A stretch of 64,000 bases of DNA. Origin: Toxotes chatareus (taxonomy: Eukaryota; Chordata; Actinopteri; Toxotidae). Shown here one piece after another: positions 1 to 62,300 of this stretch. Below the pieces are notes generated by a model. That model ran no database searches. It saw only the letters and a program-made list of their open reading frames with translations, and had not been told where the DNA came from. Every line of letters begins with the position of its first letter. Within the stretch, counting starts at the first letter, position 1. A program made the position numbers and the translations under genes. The DNA is taken from NCBI GenBank assembly GCA_016801885.1, contig CM028890.1, forward strand, positions 8,610,001 to 8,674,000, read 5' to 3'.

Positions 1-640
1 TCAGACCAAACCAAACACGTGGTGTGCCTGTGGACAGAGAAAGGGAGAGAATGAGCAATCGATTCACAGAGATCATAAAAAGGTGTCAGAGTCTCCCCTA
101 CAGTCGGTGTGCACTGATGAAGCGAGAGGATGACAGCATGATGAATGTCTTGTTATGAGAAGCTGCATAATGCTGCTGCATGTGAGATGAGCCCAGAGAT
201 GTCCAGGTTATGAATGGACTGGTCAATGAGCTAGAACATAAATGACCTTTGGTCATAATTTCTGAGAGGCGGGGAGATGCCTTGTGAGATGTCCCGCTGT
301 CACACCACTCACCGCAGAAGATGCATCACTCTGTTCAGGTCTCTCTCGTCTGCCCTGTGTGGTTTTCCTTTATTCTTGCTCTCTCTTTCTCTCTCTCTCT
401 CTGATTAGCATAGCTGACCTATCACACGGTGGCGCTGAGTCATTATTAGGCGTTAGCATTTTCAATTACCCCACACCTCCCATCTCTGCCACCCTGTCTC
501 CTCTGCGAGGCAGACGCTGCACAGCAGGAGAAAAGCAACAAAATGCAAATTTTATGCTTACGAGAAGCTAACTACATCTGAATTCAACTTGAAAAACAAA
601 ACACAACCTAATGAACAATTCAGATAGAAAAACAAACAGC
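1..640. other. Downstream flank of mib1, nothing recognised
   Basis: Unique-looking sequence with a short CT-rich stretch at about 378-402. The short open frames show no family resemblance and I would not call them genes. Confidence 0.4.
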
Positions 641-654
641 ACTTTTAATGTCCC

Positions 655-2864
655 ATGGTTCATTTAGAACTTTATTTCAGCTATACGGTTGTTTTAAAAG
701 CACTTATTAGCAATACAGACCGAATGGTTTTTATGATACATGTCGTACTGCATATGTCAAACATTCATGCCAAAGAAACTACTACAGATACATTTCCAAC
801 AGGACAATTACAGGTATTGAAAATAAAGTACAAAATAGGCTTTTTCATAACAACCATAACAGGACACTACCAAAAAGCGTATTAGTGCTTCTAGCTGAAA
901 GTGTTATCATGATCAGTGAAAAGAATTGAAACTGTACTCAAAAAAGCTTCTTTCAGTTCTAAAAAGAGGGGGAGAAAAAAAAATGCTTGTATGCAACTGA
1001 AAAATTCCCACTTAGTGGAGCAAGCTGGCCCCCTTGCTGAGTCTCCACATGGGCAACTGCCTTTTAAAAGATGTAAGGCAAGTTCTGTCTTAAAAAATCA
1101 TTAGCTTTCCTCCCAAATAAAACACTGGTGAAAAGATACTTGACACTTTTGACAACAAAATGTCTTTTTTTTTTTTCATTTCACACAAACAAATTAGGCT
1201 TACAGAGGCCTATTTCAGAGAAAAATGCTTCTATGTTTCTATCAAGAAAGCTACGGTCAACAGAAAAAAAAAAAGCAAACAAAAAAAACCAAAAACATCA
1301 CAAATGTATTTCAACATTAATATCAAAGCAGAATGTTTCGACAGATTTTGAGGCTACATATTAGGAAGGCAGTGATACCTATAAATCCTATTTTTTGGGC
1401 AGCAATACAAAATAATTTACTCTACATTTTCATCTTAGTGTTCTATTAGATTGTACTCTCTACCTCAATAAATGTTGATTTTGAGAAAAGGAAATACACT
1501 TAAATAAAAAAAGGTAATACAAGATAAAGAGCACCTTATCCCCATACAAGTTATTCAACCAGTAGATTTTTGGAAGCAAATGGCACACAGTCATCAATGG
1601 TAAATTAGCAATGCTCGCTGAATTGTACATTTTTTTTCTTTTCTTTTCTTTTTCGATCGGACAATACCACCAAGTCTCAAAACAGCTTAACAGCAAATTG
1701 TGACAAGAGACTCACAGAAATGTTTGCATCGGTTTGTGTGTACACCAAACATGTACAACAGGGGCTGATCACTGGACAGAAGCTGGGTAAGTCTGTGTTT
1801 GTCTTGAATCCCTATACAACAGCAGCCAAAAGAGTGTTGCAACACCGCCGCCGTTCTTGGTACAGCTTGGTAAACAAAGTCTCTCTCTGATTAGCATAGG
1901 TGGGTGTGGTGAGCTACCTGGCAGTCAGACTGAGTTTTATCACTGAGCTGCAGTGGACCTCCTAACTAAGAGTGAAAAAAAGAGCTTTTACCCTGACTCA
2001 GCTTTTCTAGTGCAAAACTGCCAACATCTGGTCTTCCACTGCGAGGACAGCTGGCATACAGTGCGTCACAACAGCCAAACTGAACACAGACGTGAAGCTA
2101 AGAAACACTCACTGAACCTTCAAATGGTGCGAACAGTATTGTGTCACATAACAGCCATACTGTAATGAAAAATTAAGTACTTAAAATCCACATCAGGAGA
2201 TTCCAATACCGATACACTTGCATAAAGATTTACAAATACAATAAAACTTGGACTGCAGCTGGCGTTGACTGCGACAGATGCATGAGAACTTTACATCAAA
2301 AGGTAACAGACCGACCTCACCTCACCTCTACACCTGTGAATTTTTCTCTGATACTCCGAGCTGTTCCATGCTGAAATCCTGGCAAGGGGCTCAGCCCTTA
2401 AGTTCATATCCAAGATCGTGAAGGTGCCACCACAGACTCAGAGAGAGAAAAGAAGTATCACATATCAAGTAAAAACAGATTATGAGATGAGAAGGAGATG
2501 GCAAGAAATACAGGAAAAGAGAGACACCACGAGAAAAAAAAAGAAAGCGATATCCGTGAAGCCAACATCTTTCTGGCTGCATTTAGGAAACACAGTGACA
2601 AAACAGCAGAACTGATAAAAGTCAACTCATATTTTTTCCTTGTTTTGTAACAGAAATTCCACGTGAACACAGACAGACCATTAAGAGAGCATTTGTTGTG
2701 TAGAATAAGACATCTGAGGACGCCCTTGGCTGGCAGACTCGGGTGCTGTGAGGATGGTCGAGCCATGGCGACAATGGTGGCGGCAGCAGCAGCTGGTGTG
2801 GTTGTGGTGTTGCGGGTGTGGTCGGGGTGAACTTTAAGAGAAGTGAGAGAGTCTGCGGGGAGAT
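655..2864 (-). other. mib1: mib1 3' UTR (inferred)
   Basis: About 2.2 kb from the TAG at 2865-2867 to the inferred cleavage zone near 650. AT-rich, with no coding potential. The only AATAAA signals on the minus strand below the stop codon are at 671-676 and 369-374. I take the first as the main end, but longer forms are possible. Confidence 0.55.
671..676 (-). terminator. mib1 poly(A) signal AATAAA
   Basis: TTTATT on the plus strand reads AATAAA on the mib1 strand. A U/GU-rich stretch follows about 25-50 nt downstream (around 620-650), as expected of a downstream element. A second AATAAA at 369-374 could be an alternative end. Confidence 0.5.
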
Positions 2865-52099
<49,235 letters not shown>

Positions 52100-52820
52100 T
52101 TACGAAAAGATCTCGAAATGCCACAGCAATTCTTACAAGTTAGCAAGCTAGTCGTCTTTGCTAGCCAGCTATGGGTGCGCTGGTGGACAGTTTCCAAACG
52201 CAAGTGGGAGCAAGTCCTAACAGGAAAGAGACTGGAACAATCCACAAAGCTAGCCTGCTAGCTAAGTTGCTAAGTTAGCTGCCTAAGGAAGGTACTGGAC
52301 TACTAAACTACTCCCACAAGCTAATGTTAACTGTAAGCCAATGCCCCCTCAGTGCTGCCTCGGAGAATAATAACCTAATCACCATAAAAAGCTATTAAGT
52401 AGCCTCATTTCTAGCTTTGCAAGATACTCGGCAAGCTCCCTGTCCCTCTCCTCCACTCCACACAAGAATACCACCTAGCGAGCCGAGTTGCTAGCTATCG
52501 CAGTGCTAGCAAGATAAACCTCTCCTGGCTAGCAAGTCCTCCTCGTTGAGGTGGTTGTTAATCCTTAATGGTGTTGTGTATGGCGCTGACGATCCATCCA
52601 CGATGTTCCCTTTGTCAGCCAGAGATGGTTCCCTGGAGTCACCTCAGATTGAACGCGTCGCCATTATTGTCAATCATCGTTTAGACCTCAGACGAGCAAC
52701 AACTAGCTACGGAGGTAAACGACAAAGCCCGAAGACGCGAGGCTTGGAAAACAAGCACAAGTTCGTCCATCAGCGCGCGTGCGCATTTGCAATGTGCAAG
52801 ACCGTACCCAGTTCAATGTT
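52100..52820 (-). promoter_or_regulatory. mib1 5' UTR and promoter region (inferred)
   Basis: Immediately upstream of the mib1 ATG. There is no TATA box where one would be expected. CpG dinucleotides are frequent around 52600-52790, in contrast to the AT-rich flanks, which fits a CpG-type promoter. Contains six GCTAGC palindromes (52160-52533) and an NRF1 motif (52774-52785). The exact TSS cannot be seen. Confidence 0.55.
52774..52785 (-). promoter_or_regulatory. NRF1 (nuclear respiratory factor 1) consensus site
   Basis: The minus strand reads TGCGCACGCGCG, a full match to YGCGCAYGCGCR. NRF1 sites of this type cluster near TSSs of CpG-type housekeeping promoters. It lies 675 bp upstream of the mib1 ATG and probably marks the core promoter. 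Confidence 0.5.
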
Positions 52821-53022
52821 GTGATGAAAAACAATCTAAATCACATACATTGAATTACTCCCTGGGCGACTCCACCTCCAAGCGCCCCCCCCTCAGTTAT
52901 CAGAAATTAAATAAATATACTGTATATACATAAAAGTGGCAAAAATGTACACTCACACATAACAACAGCAGAGAATAACAATAAAATAAAATAACTTTAT
53001 ATTATTCTAAAATAATAAATGT

Positions 53023-53042
53023 ATTATTATTATTATTATTAT
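53023..53042. repeat. (ATT)n trinucleotide repeat
   Basis: About six ATT units at the edge of the retroposon tail that follows. Confidence 0.9.
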
Positions 53043-53240
53043 CTTCCTCCCACAATCCCAAGCACATGCATGGGATAGGTTAATTGTTAATAATTACTCT
53101 AACTAGGTGTGAGTGTGTGTGGTTGTCTGTCTTTGTGTGTCCAGTCCAGGGTGTACCCCGCCTCTCGCCCATAGTCAGCTGGGGTAGGCTCCAGCTCCTC
53201 CGCGACCCTGACCTATTGTTCTACCTAAGCGGTAGAATAA
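53043..53240 (+). mobile_element. Teleost retroposon tail (SINE/LINE-derived)
   Basis: Contains phrases found in thousands of fish genomic repeats: GGTTAATTGTTAATAATTAC, then TGTCCAGTCCAGGGTGTACC and CCGCCTCTCGCCCATAGTCA, then GCTGGGGTAGGCTCCAGCTC, ending near GACC with an AATAA-type tail. Truncated and diverged. I recognise the family pattern but cannot give a confident family name. Confidence 0.65.
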
Positions 53241-53663
53241 TAAAGAAAATAAAAGAATACTATACAAATAAATAAATAATAGCACAAATCCTTCATCACA
53301 CAAATGAAAACACACAAAAGGAAATCTAATTATAACACTATTAACAAAAACTAACAAACAAAAACTAAAACCTTACCTTTCTGGCCTTCCTTGATTGAGC
53401 CATTCCTGACACATGGTTGACCTCAGGTACGACTTGATCAACTTTAGCTTTGAAAAGCTCCTCTTCTTGAGCCACAGTGGCTGGCAGAGTGAGTGCAATC
53501 CTGAGAGCAGGATTATCAGAAAAACAAAACCGTGCAGGAATTATGGGCCTGTATTTATATTATGTTCCGTTTGGGAGAGACCCAGAGGTGAACTGCCCCC
53601 CCCCTCTTCTTTCCCCTCCTCACACAGCTTCTGAGCACGGCACCTTCTCAGCAAGCAAGAACA

Positions 53664-53678
53664 CCTGCAGGGGGCGCC
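53664..53678 (+). promoter_or_regulatory. Strong CTCF-like motif, intergenic copy 1
   Basis: CCTGCAGGGGGCGCC, nearly identical to the CTCF consensus (only position 3 differs). Lies between the mib1 and abhd3 promoters. Confidence 0.45.
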
Positions 53679-55148
53679 AATTTGCCAAATCCCCACACAG
53701 TAATATGATAGATAATAGAAAACCGCTTAGCGGCGCAGATGATTTTTTTTTTTCACGTGGTTGTGCCACCCCCCATGAGATGCTGCGTGACACAAATGGT
53801 TTGGCATTAATTTAGCTTGTTTACATAACTTTGGTAAAATCTTTTGGCGGTGTTGCCATCAAGACACATAAATGTAGCCACTAAAATGCATGCAGCATCT
53901 CAACCTATGTAATCATATTTTAATAAAAAAGAAATTAAAAGTTGTCTCACATTCTGTCTGCGTTCTCGACCTCCTCCCGTGCCAAGTATGTGTATACCCA
54001 TGCATATGAATATGTCCCCACATACAGTCTAGATATGTTGTATTTTCTGCGTGTGCTGTATATTGGATTTATAGTGGTGCCCTTACAACTGACAGCAGCT
54101 GACATTAATTCAAACATTGGTAATTGAGATCCAACCCAAAGAGAATAAATAGCAGTAGCATGAGTTTGTTAGAAGCCACCAGCTGGTATTAGTAAACTGA
54201 ACAGTTTTGCTTATTATCGTTGTTAATTGTCATATTCAGTTATCAACTAATTTCTTTTATTATTTATTAACTGATCACTTTTAACAGCTTTCTAAGTTGG
54301 AGTCTGTGAGTTTTGCAGTGGCAAATCCATGCAAATGTACAGACAGGATATGGAAGTGAAGATACCACTACTGAGATACTGCATTAGTGAATGATGACTA
54401 CTGAGTGCATTAACCAATACTCTAGGGTTGTTACAATGATTTCAAGTGCATTATTATTTTATAGCCAGTGACTGTGAAGTCCAGAGGATAAAGTAGATAA
54501 GACCACTTGTAATTTCATTTGAAATCATCAGTATGAAAGAAAGGATATACATATTACATTAATCTTTACCTCAAAATGCAAAGGTAAACTTTGTTTAAAT
54601 GCTTTTCGGATTATATCAGACCCATCAGATACTGCATTAGGTTTAATCCGATAACACTATAACAAGTCTGAGTTAGACTACTGGAAATCAGACTACATGA
54701 ACCTCTGTTGGTCCAGAATTTGAATTACTCATAGAGCCCAAGGGTAAAAATGTCCTGTGGACCCTTTTTGACCCCTCTCTTTTTATGTATTTCATAATGT
54801 GCTTTTGTGGAGCAGTGCATGCAGCATATTATAAACAAGATTTCAGTTAATTAAATTACCACAAACTAATTGCCACACTGAGAACCTGGTGCCCTTGGGC
54901 CCCGTGTGGGTCTGTTGCCCTTGGGAGAGTTGCCTGCTTTGTCTGGTTGTTTATGCAGTTTTACTGCAGACTAAGGCTACAGTAAATCCGTTATACTTTT
55001 ATTTTTAGAAGCTGAAGGTGTTCCGTGACGCTCATGCTGTCTTTGCAAATTCTTATTTCATACACCTCTCACTTGTCTTTTGGCTGAGCTGCATAACCCC
55101 CTGAATGCACTGAGGGGAAGACTTCCAGGCCTGCAAGACTTTTTGTTG

Positions 55149-55163
55149 CCTACAGGGGGCGCC
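55149..55163 (+). promoter_or_regulatory. Strong CTCF-like motif, intergenic copy 2
   Basis: CCTACAGGGGGCGCC, sharing the 11-mer CAGGGGGCGCC with the copy at 53664 and in the same orientation. It lies about 200 bp upstream of the abhd3 start codon. Confidence 0.4.
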
Positions 55164-55226
55164 TGCGTGACTCCGAGCGGCTCCATCGATAGCTGGTCAA
55201 AGAGCGCCACCGCTCGCTGATACAGT

Positions 55227-55232
55227 TATAAA
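55227..55232 (+). promoter_or_regulatory. TATA-like box of abhd3 (tentative)
   Basis: TATAAA, 129 bp upstream of the abhd3 ATG in a locally GC-rich context. A TSS near 55257 would give a 5' UTR of about 100 nt. Motif and position only. Confidence 0.35.
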
Positions 55233-55355
55233 TCTCCCTCACATCAGGTCCCCTTGACTGTCTCCTTCACAGTGGGCTCGCAGGCACACTCAGCTGAATC
55301 TCAACCGAGCTGGCCGCTGTCCTTGCAGTAACGGGGGGAAAACAGGGACCTTGCA

Positions 55356-55517
55356 ATGATCTCGCTGGACTTCAATTTCAACATTTTGACAAGGGACCTG
55401 TCACATTATCTGGAAAATCAAGTGAAAGTTGGACTCTTCGGGTCGGGAGTAGGACTGTCTCTGGTGCTGGGCTTTAGCGCAGCGTACACCTGCTACTATT
55501 TGATTTCAGTAGCGAAG
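55356..55517 (+). CDS. abhd3: abhd3 exon 1 (start, membrane anchor)
   Basis: Residues 1-54: MISLDFNFNILTRDLSHYLE, then the hydrophobic anchor, ending LISVAK. The donor is GCGAAG|GTAAGT (phase 0). Confidence 0.96.
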
Positions 55518-56232
55518 GTAAGTAACACTGACATAAGGTTTATGACCTGAGCGGCTGCTTTGATGGGACTGTTTATGCCATGTAAAGCTTGTATGCTCAG
55601 TTAAAATCGACGTGTGTGCTGTACGTGTGTGTGAGGGAGCATCATCGCTGCCGTGCGAGTGATGATACTCGACCGGTGCATCGGCAGATGGACGTTTCGA
55701 TCAGGCTGCCCCTGTACACCGGTGGGCTAACGTTACACGCCTGCACATGTGGGATTGATCTCAGGGAGAGAGACGCGCATTTTAATCGACATATACACCT
55801 GAGATGATTTTTTTCGGCATCCGTGTGCATCTTTTATGTAACTACATTAAATCACTCCGCAGCAATTGAGTTACAGTTAGATGTCGGCATCGGCTAAGCT
55901 AGGCTAACATTACTGTACGCTAGCTAGAAATGCCGGTAGAGGGTTTTATGTATTGCAGGTTAGTTGCTGCTGTCATTTATTGGATAGATATGAGAGAGGC
56001 TTCAATCGTTGTTACAACACAATTATGGCTTACCTGTTCAGCACGTTCGTCGTGTTTGAGTGAAACATTTTCAAGGTATCGAAAATATAGTTCAAGTTAT
56101 AAATGCAAAGCGTAAATGTGTTTGAACTGAACTCCAGCAAAACGAACTGGATTGCATGCTACGTTACCAGTAAGGCCAACATTTTCTGCAGTGGGATGAT
56201 TTAAAACATTAATTGGAAAAAAATAGTCAAAA

Positions 56233-56307
<75 letters not shown>

Positions 56308-59300
56308 TTTTTTTTTTTTTTAATTTATCATGTGTAGTGTATCAAAGGCCTAAAACACTTAAACACTGGTCCATGCAGATGTGCTGGGCTTATATGTTAA
56401 GTGTTATTTTGTATGTTAAAACTGTAGTGATACATGGATTTGATATTAAGTTTAGAATAATGCAACAAGTTATGTCATTTAAAAATGATTTAAAGATCTT
56501 ACAACATATGATGCAACAAAACACAAGTTAGGAAGGTTTTATTACAATAATGGATCTGTTTTTTTTTTTATTAAATAACATCAGCAAATAATCCTACAGG
56601 GTTTAAAAAAAAATAGGTAACTTTTTTCTTTTTATTCCCTTGCATTTTGCAGAAGCCACAGCTCATCTCGGGGGGTAAGAAGTTCTACCAGTTTCTGAGG
56701 GAACAATGTCCGGTGGTGTCAGAGACCTACTACCCCACCTTTTGGTGCTGGGAGAGCCGCATCCAGACTCTCCTGAGACCCTTTGTCACAGCCAAACCCG
56801 GGGTCGTTTACAGAAAGTAAGTCCTCACTATGACTGGCATACTAATTATCCATGACAGAAGTTGTGTCTCTTCCCAAATTGAAAATGTGTTTCTAATTGC
56901 AAGCAGGGACAGGCTTCACCTGATTCAGTCATATCCATTGAGAGATGAGTGTCAAGCATGCAAGCTAGAAAGCTCACTTTTGACATAATACAGTAAATGT
57001 TCTGATATTCTAGAGTAATTAATTGCCAGGGAAAACATTCAGAATTTTTCCATGCCCACTGTGCATAGCTTTATTAAGAAACTCCTAAAACCAGCTGGGT
57101 CACTGAGAAACTGTCATTGTCTGTTTCCTGATTTCTTTCTTTCCAGTTTCACAACTGGAAACAAATCCCAGCCTTGTTCTTAACCAAGACTCAAAAGCTC
57201 AGAGGAGAAAGGGATCTTTTGTGCCATGATGCAGGCTTCGGCCGCCCTGCCCGCTGCTCAATAATGTACATTCTGTTGAAGATTAATTGGCTCTACATTC
57301 CTTGCCCCCTGCGTATAAAGGAGATTAAAATGAATCCAGAGAGCCATATTTTTCTTTATGAATATTTATTATTTATTTATTCATATTGCATTCTCACATA
57401 ATTTGTTTCCTGTGTTCCAACATTCCCTAATTTGCATGGCCATGCTTTTTGGATAAGTGTATGCGTGTGTAGACATTATAAATTGTATTTGTACTTTGTG
57501 ATGTGACTAATTGTTGTGTATCAGCAAGGCACTTGGGCTTGATTAAAGGAAAATAATAATGAAACCTTAACCACAGCCTCAACATAAAAATGGAAATGAA
57601 TTTAAAATCATTTAAGACGTTTATCATTAATATTTACAAAATCTGTTAATTGGGATTTTGGTGTTTTTCAAAAGCTGACCCATTTGATCATAATTATTGA
57701 TCATCATTTTTCATAATCATTTCTTTTTGTTGTTTTTGGGGCAGTTTTTAATTCTTCATGCTAGGCCCATCATTTGTCTATCCCAAGGACATTCACACTG
57801 CCTGTGCCTTTGACTGTCTGCTGTCCCCTGAGTTAAATATATAAATATTCCCATAATGCACAGTGACTGTATCCATCCTATTACAACTCTGTGTTATCAG
57901 ACGTGACAAGACTGATGGTCACATTTGCTGAAGTTATTATCACATTTCCTCTGGGGACAACAGGGCGTCCCCCCATAATGAAGTTACCCAAGGTTGCCCC
58001 AAGGACAGACACCTTGCAAACTGTCCTATTTGTCCTATGCTGTGTGGGTGAAATTTCACTCATCTCATTGTCCGAGCAAAGGGTTGGCAGCAGGTCCCCT
58101 CCCACTGTGTGAGATGGACACTCTGGATTGGTCCTCCCTGACTTTAAAGGCTAGCCTCAGGTGCATATTTCATGATGGCGGTTCTGTAATTTCATGCTGA
58201 TGTCTTTACCACTGGCCTGGCCAAATTGGCTCGTGGGCTGCTGCGTGTGTTTGTGTGCAGTGCAGGTTTTGAAATGCGCTGGCACTGGGAATGAAGGACC
58301 TCATCAGCCAGCCTAGGAGGGCTGTACAGCCCGGAAATTGATTGACCATAAGAGCCCACTGGTGCAGTGCCCTCCTCCTTATCTTAACTTGCTGCGTGTT
58401 CCAAAGCACTCTGACAAGATGATCACAAGGGAAATGAGGCGGCTGTCAGTGAGTGTTCTACTCACATATCCAGTCCTCCTTTGGCCATGTGCGTGAGGGA
58501 TACAATGATCCAATTTCCTTGAAACTGAACAGAAAACATTAATTGTGCTGTGAAAGGAACCAGAGACTTGTATGTGTTTTTAATGACCATTCAGTGAACA
58601 GATATGTGCAGTTAAACATTAATATAATATTGATTTTAGTACCTTTTCTTATAACTATTTTCCTGTGTGTGTGTTTGACTGTGTGAACAGATTTGAAAGA
58701 CACAAATAAATAGATACATAGAGATACAGATAGAATATAATGCCCAGAAAGAACCACATTGCTGAGTTGTGTGTCCCCCTCGTCTCTGCAGTGAGCTTAT
58801 TAAGGCAGCAGATGGAGGACAGATCTCTTTGGATTGGTTTGACAACGACGACAGCCTCTCTCATCCCGACCCTGCCACCAGGCCCACGGTGCTCCTTCTC
58901 CCCGGTCTGACCGGCACCAGCCGAGAGTCCTACATCTTGCACATGGTCCAACAGAGCCGGGATCTGGGCTATAGGTGGGTGGTCTTGGCTGGATACCCTG
59001 GCTGAGGTCCAGCGCTGTGAGCGCATATTCAGGACACTGAATCACAAAACTGACGCTCTCTGTGCCCTCTGTTCTAATTTACCATTCATCTAGAACACAG
59101 ATTTCTGATCCAATCAAAGTCAAAATACCTCTGCAGTTGTACCGGTATTGATTAAAATGTAAAACCCAGCATCCAGTGATTTTGTAACTTTAATATAATA
59201 GGTGCATGAATGAGAGGGTCTTGGGGTTGTTTCAGGTGAAGAGCACAAATAAAGTAGACATCTAAGCTGTGTGTCAAGAGCTGCTTTTGTAAATAGCCAA

Positions 59301-62300
59301 ACGTAGCACAAGCTTGAAGAGCTGCAGAGGGAAGCAGTTTTTTTTCCTCTTTTTTTCTTCCTCTCCAATAGGTCCTTTCTGTATTCTCTGCACTCATTCT
59401 TTCACCCAGATTTGGGAAGGCATGGGAAGAGAGCCGGCAAACTCAGCATCTTCCACCCCTCACCCCTGTCTGTGTAGCTTAATGAATTACAGCTTATCCC
59501 GGTACAAGCTTTGCAGCTTAGCCCAGACCAGCTTCCGAGTCTATGCTGCAGTGTGTGTTTAAGCACCACCTCCACCGTCTTCCCCCTCCGCTCGCCCCAA
59601 CACCCTATCGAGCCCCACCCTGCTGCTGAGTTACACAGATAGAAACAGCAGGTCTGACTCCACCAGATAATGGATGACTTGTGAGAGATGTGGGGCGAGG
59701 AGGGATGCTGATGCCTTTGCTTTACAGTACAGTAACAGAGTGGTCTTCACACAGCTGTGCCTCTCTGCACATCTCATCTTATTGTCACTGTTGCTTTTTT
59801 TTTTAAGTAAGAAACATTTGCTTAATAAAGTAATTTGGGCCAGTGTTCCCTTGAACATGCAAGTTGATGCAAGTCACTCAACTTCTCGACCAACTTCTGT
59901 CTGACCAACTGTCCAAAACTCAAAGATACTTAGTTTACAGTCACAGGAGACAAAAACAGAGATGAGAATTTGGAACTAGTGATTCTTTTTGTTGTTTATG
60001 CTTAAAAAGTGCTTAAATGATTAATCGATTATCAGAAAACTTCTGAGTAATTTTCTGCTGATCAAACGTTTGATTAATTGACAGATTGTTTCAGCTCTTC
60101 TTGAACTTGTTTCAGTCAAAACCAATAGATGAAGTGATTAAGGGAGTCATTTAAGTCATTTAAAATATATGTTTTGTGCATTTCAGATGTGTGGTATTCA
60201 ACAACAGAGGCGTTTCCGGTGAAACACTGCTGGTAAGAATCTAACGTGTGTCATAGTTCTTAACCTGTCTGTCTTTGTTATTTTATTTTATTGTTTGTTT
60301 TTGTCCATATTCAGAAAGACAGACGTGTATATGGGATGAAAAGGACTGTAGAGGAGAGATGGTTTCCCCATTTGTCAGTATGACAGCTTCCCAGTGGAGT
60401 TGTCCTTTTCTTCGCTTCAGCCAGCCCAGAGCATGTCTCTTGCACACGTGTCGCGGAGCCCACAGGGAGCCTGAGCAGACAATGTTGTTGCACAGCAGGG
60501 ATTAAGTTGCAGGCAGATACTGTATTTTAATGCCGATCCACAGAAATATGACCTCGCCGAGCACGTGCTGTTCTGACACCTGGCTTAATCTGTCCTCTTA
60601 CACCCGGGTATATTTAGCCAACAAAATGGGCCCGAGCTCTGATAGTGCTTAGCTTGCCCACTGTGTTTTATGTCTCCCCTCTCAGTCTGTGTGTCTGCGC
60701 CTCGGAACAGAGGCACTTTCTTTATGGACGACTGTATCGCCCTGATCTCATCATACCATCAGTACCATACAGAGCTCTCATCCAAAGCACAAATGGTGTT
60801 TCGTTACAGGCAGGGATTGCCCACAATCAATCTAATGTTCCTCTTAGTGGGTGTAAATCTGAATCATTGGCTGATCTGTGTAGTGCTGCTGTCTTTGTCG
60901 GATGCGGTCTCAGCTGCAAATTAAAAAAAAAAAAAAACTATAAATGTGACACTAAAGCAAAGTGTCCAGTGTCACTCGGTTTGATTTAAACCTGTATTCT
61001 AGGTCACATCCAGAGTTTAGTTGGCTCAGCTGTACTCAGATTCAAAAAAAAAAACAGGACTTGGACACTGTAACCTTGGCACTATATCAAGAGGTGGCAG
61101 TAAGAAGGGAATTTCTCCCTCATTTCAGTGGGGAATTATATTCTATGCAAATGATTTAGCAGTTGAACACTCCTGTGAGTGTTTTCTCTGTGTCCAGTTA
61201 GTATGAATATCCTCCATTGTTTAAATAGGCCAGCGCTTTAGAGTGAAACACGGTGTGAAAGATGCCCCCTGCCTCAAAAGCTGTCCTAAGTGCTAGTGCC
61301 CCATTTCTGGATCTTGTAAAAACCGTTTTACATTACACTTTCCCGTGGAGTGGCTTTTGCAGTGCAGAAGTCTGCTCAAATATTCCCCCAAACTATCGAT
61401 ATTCGGTTGTTGTTTTAAATATCTTGATTTGTTATAATTCAACATTGAAGTTTTGCTCTTTTACTGCAGAGTCCAAAACTTGTGCAGGCCTCTTAGAGGA
61501 ACCGTAAAAGAGCCGAAAAACAGGAATTTACTTTGCCTGAGTTTCTGCTTGAATCTTAATGAAGGGCCTTGAAGAGCTGAAGAGTCGACAGCCTCCTGAG
61601 AATCTGGGCTCCTTCAAGTTAGGGCTGGTTTGCTTTATAATGTTAAATAACCTGCTCTGCCTGACAAATTGTTTATAGCTGAAAGGCATTTTATCCTTTC
61701 TCCTAAGAAAACATAGGACAGTGTTCTTATCACAGACAGAAATACCTGAATAAACATTAATAATAGGGTATTTGTCAATGGTAGCTGGAACCTTTGCAAC
61801 ACTCAGGAAGGTTTCACCCTTCCTTGGCCTGCAGAAAATATATATACAGTAGATTATGGAGTTGAAAATACATCTGCTGTTCACACCTATATACATTTAT
61901 AAACAGGGGACTGACTTATGCAATCCAGTGGATGCCTGGATTTAACCATGACAGTGCAAAACGCTAATATTTCAGAGAAAAAAACAGCATGGACATAATA
62001 ACAGGAATTAGAAATAATACTTGTTACAGTTTCCCTAAACTTTTGGTGGCGTCTTTAAATGTTTTGTGCATTATCCAAAAACATTGCATTTCTTTTATAA
62101 GAAAGTATTGAAGTAGCAGAGGATGGTTTCGATCCATCGACCTCTGGGTTATGGGCCCAGCACGCTTCCGCTGCGCCACTCTGCTACACACCCCAGATGG
62201 GACTTGAACCCACAATCCCTGGCTTAGGAGGCCAGTGCCTTATCCATTAGGCCACTGGGGCTGCAGAGAAGCTACTTCTGGCACTATAATCCCCTTTATG

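Larger units (their letters stand above)
53241..55200. other. mib1-abhd3 intergenic region
   Basis: Apart from two CTCF-like motifs and T-runs (about 53742-53752) nothing is recognised. GCCCAAGGG at about 54737 and its reverse complement at about 54893 could bracket an old element. Short open frames here have no family resemblance. Confidence 0.45.

Noticed and set aside
58769..59005. Single-exon reading of abhd3 exon 3 continuing to 59005
   Set aside because: The frame runs past a good donor (TATAG|GTGGGT). Exon 4 at 60187 restores the conserved RCVVFNNRG sequence.
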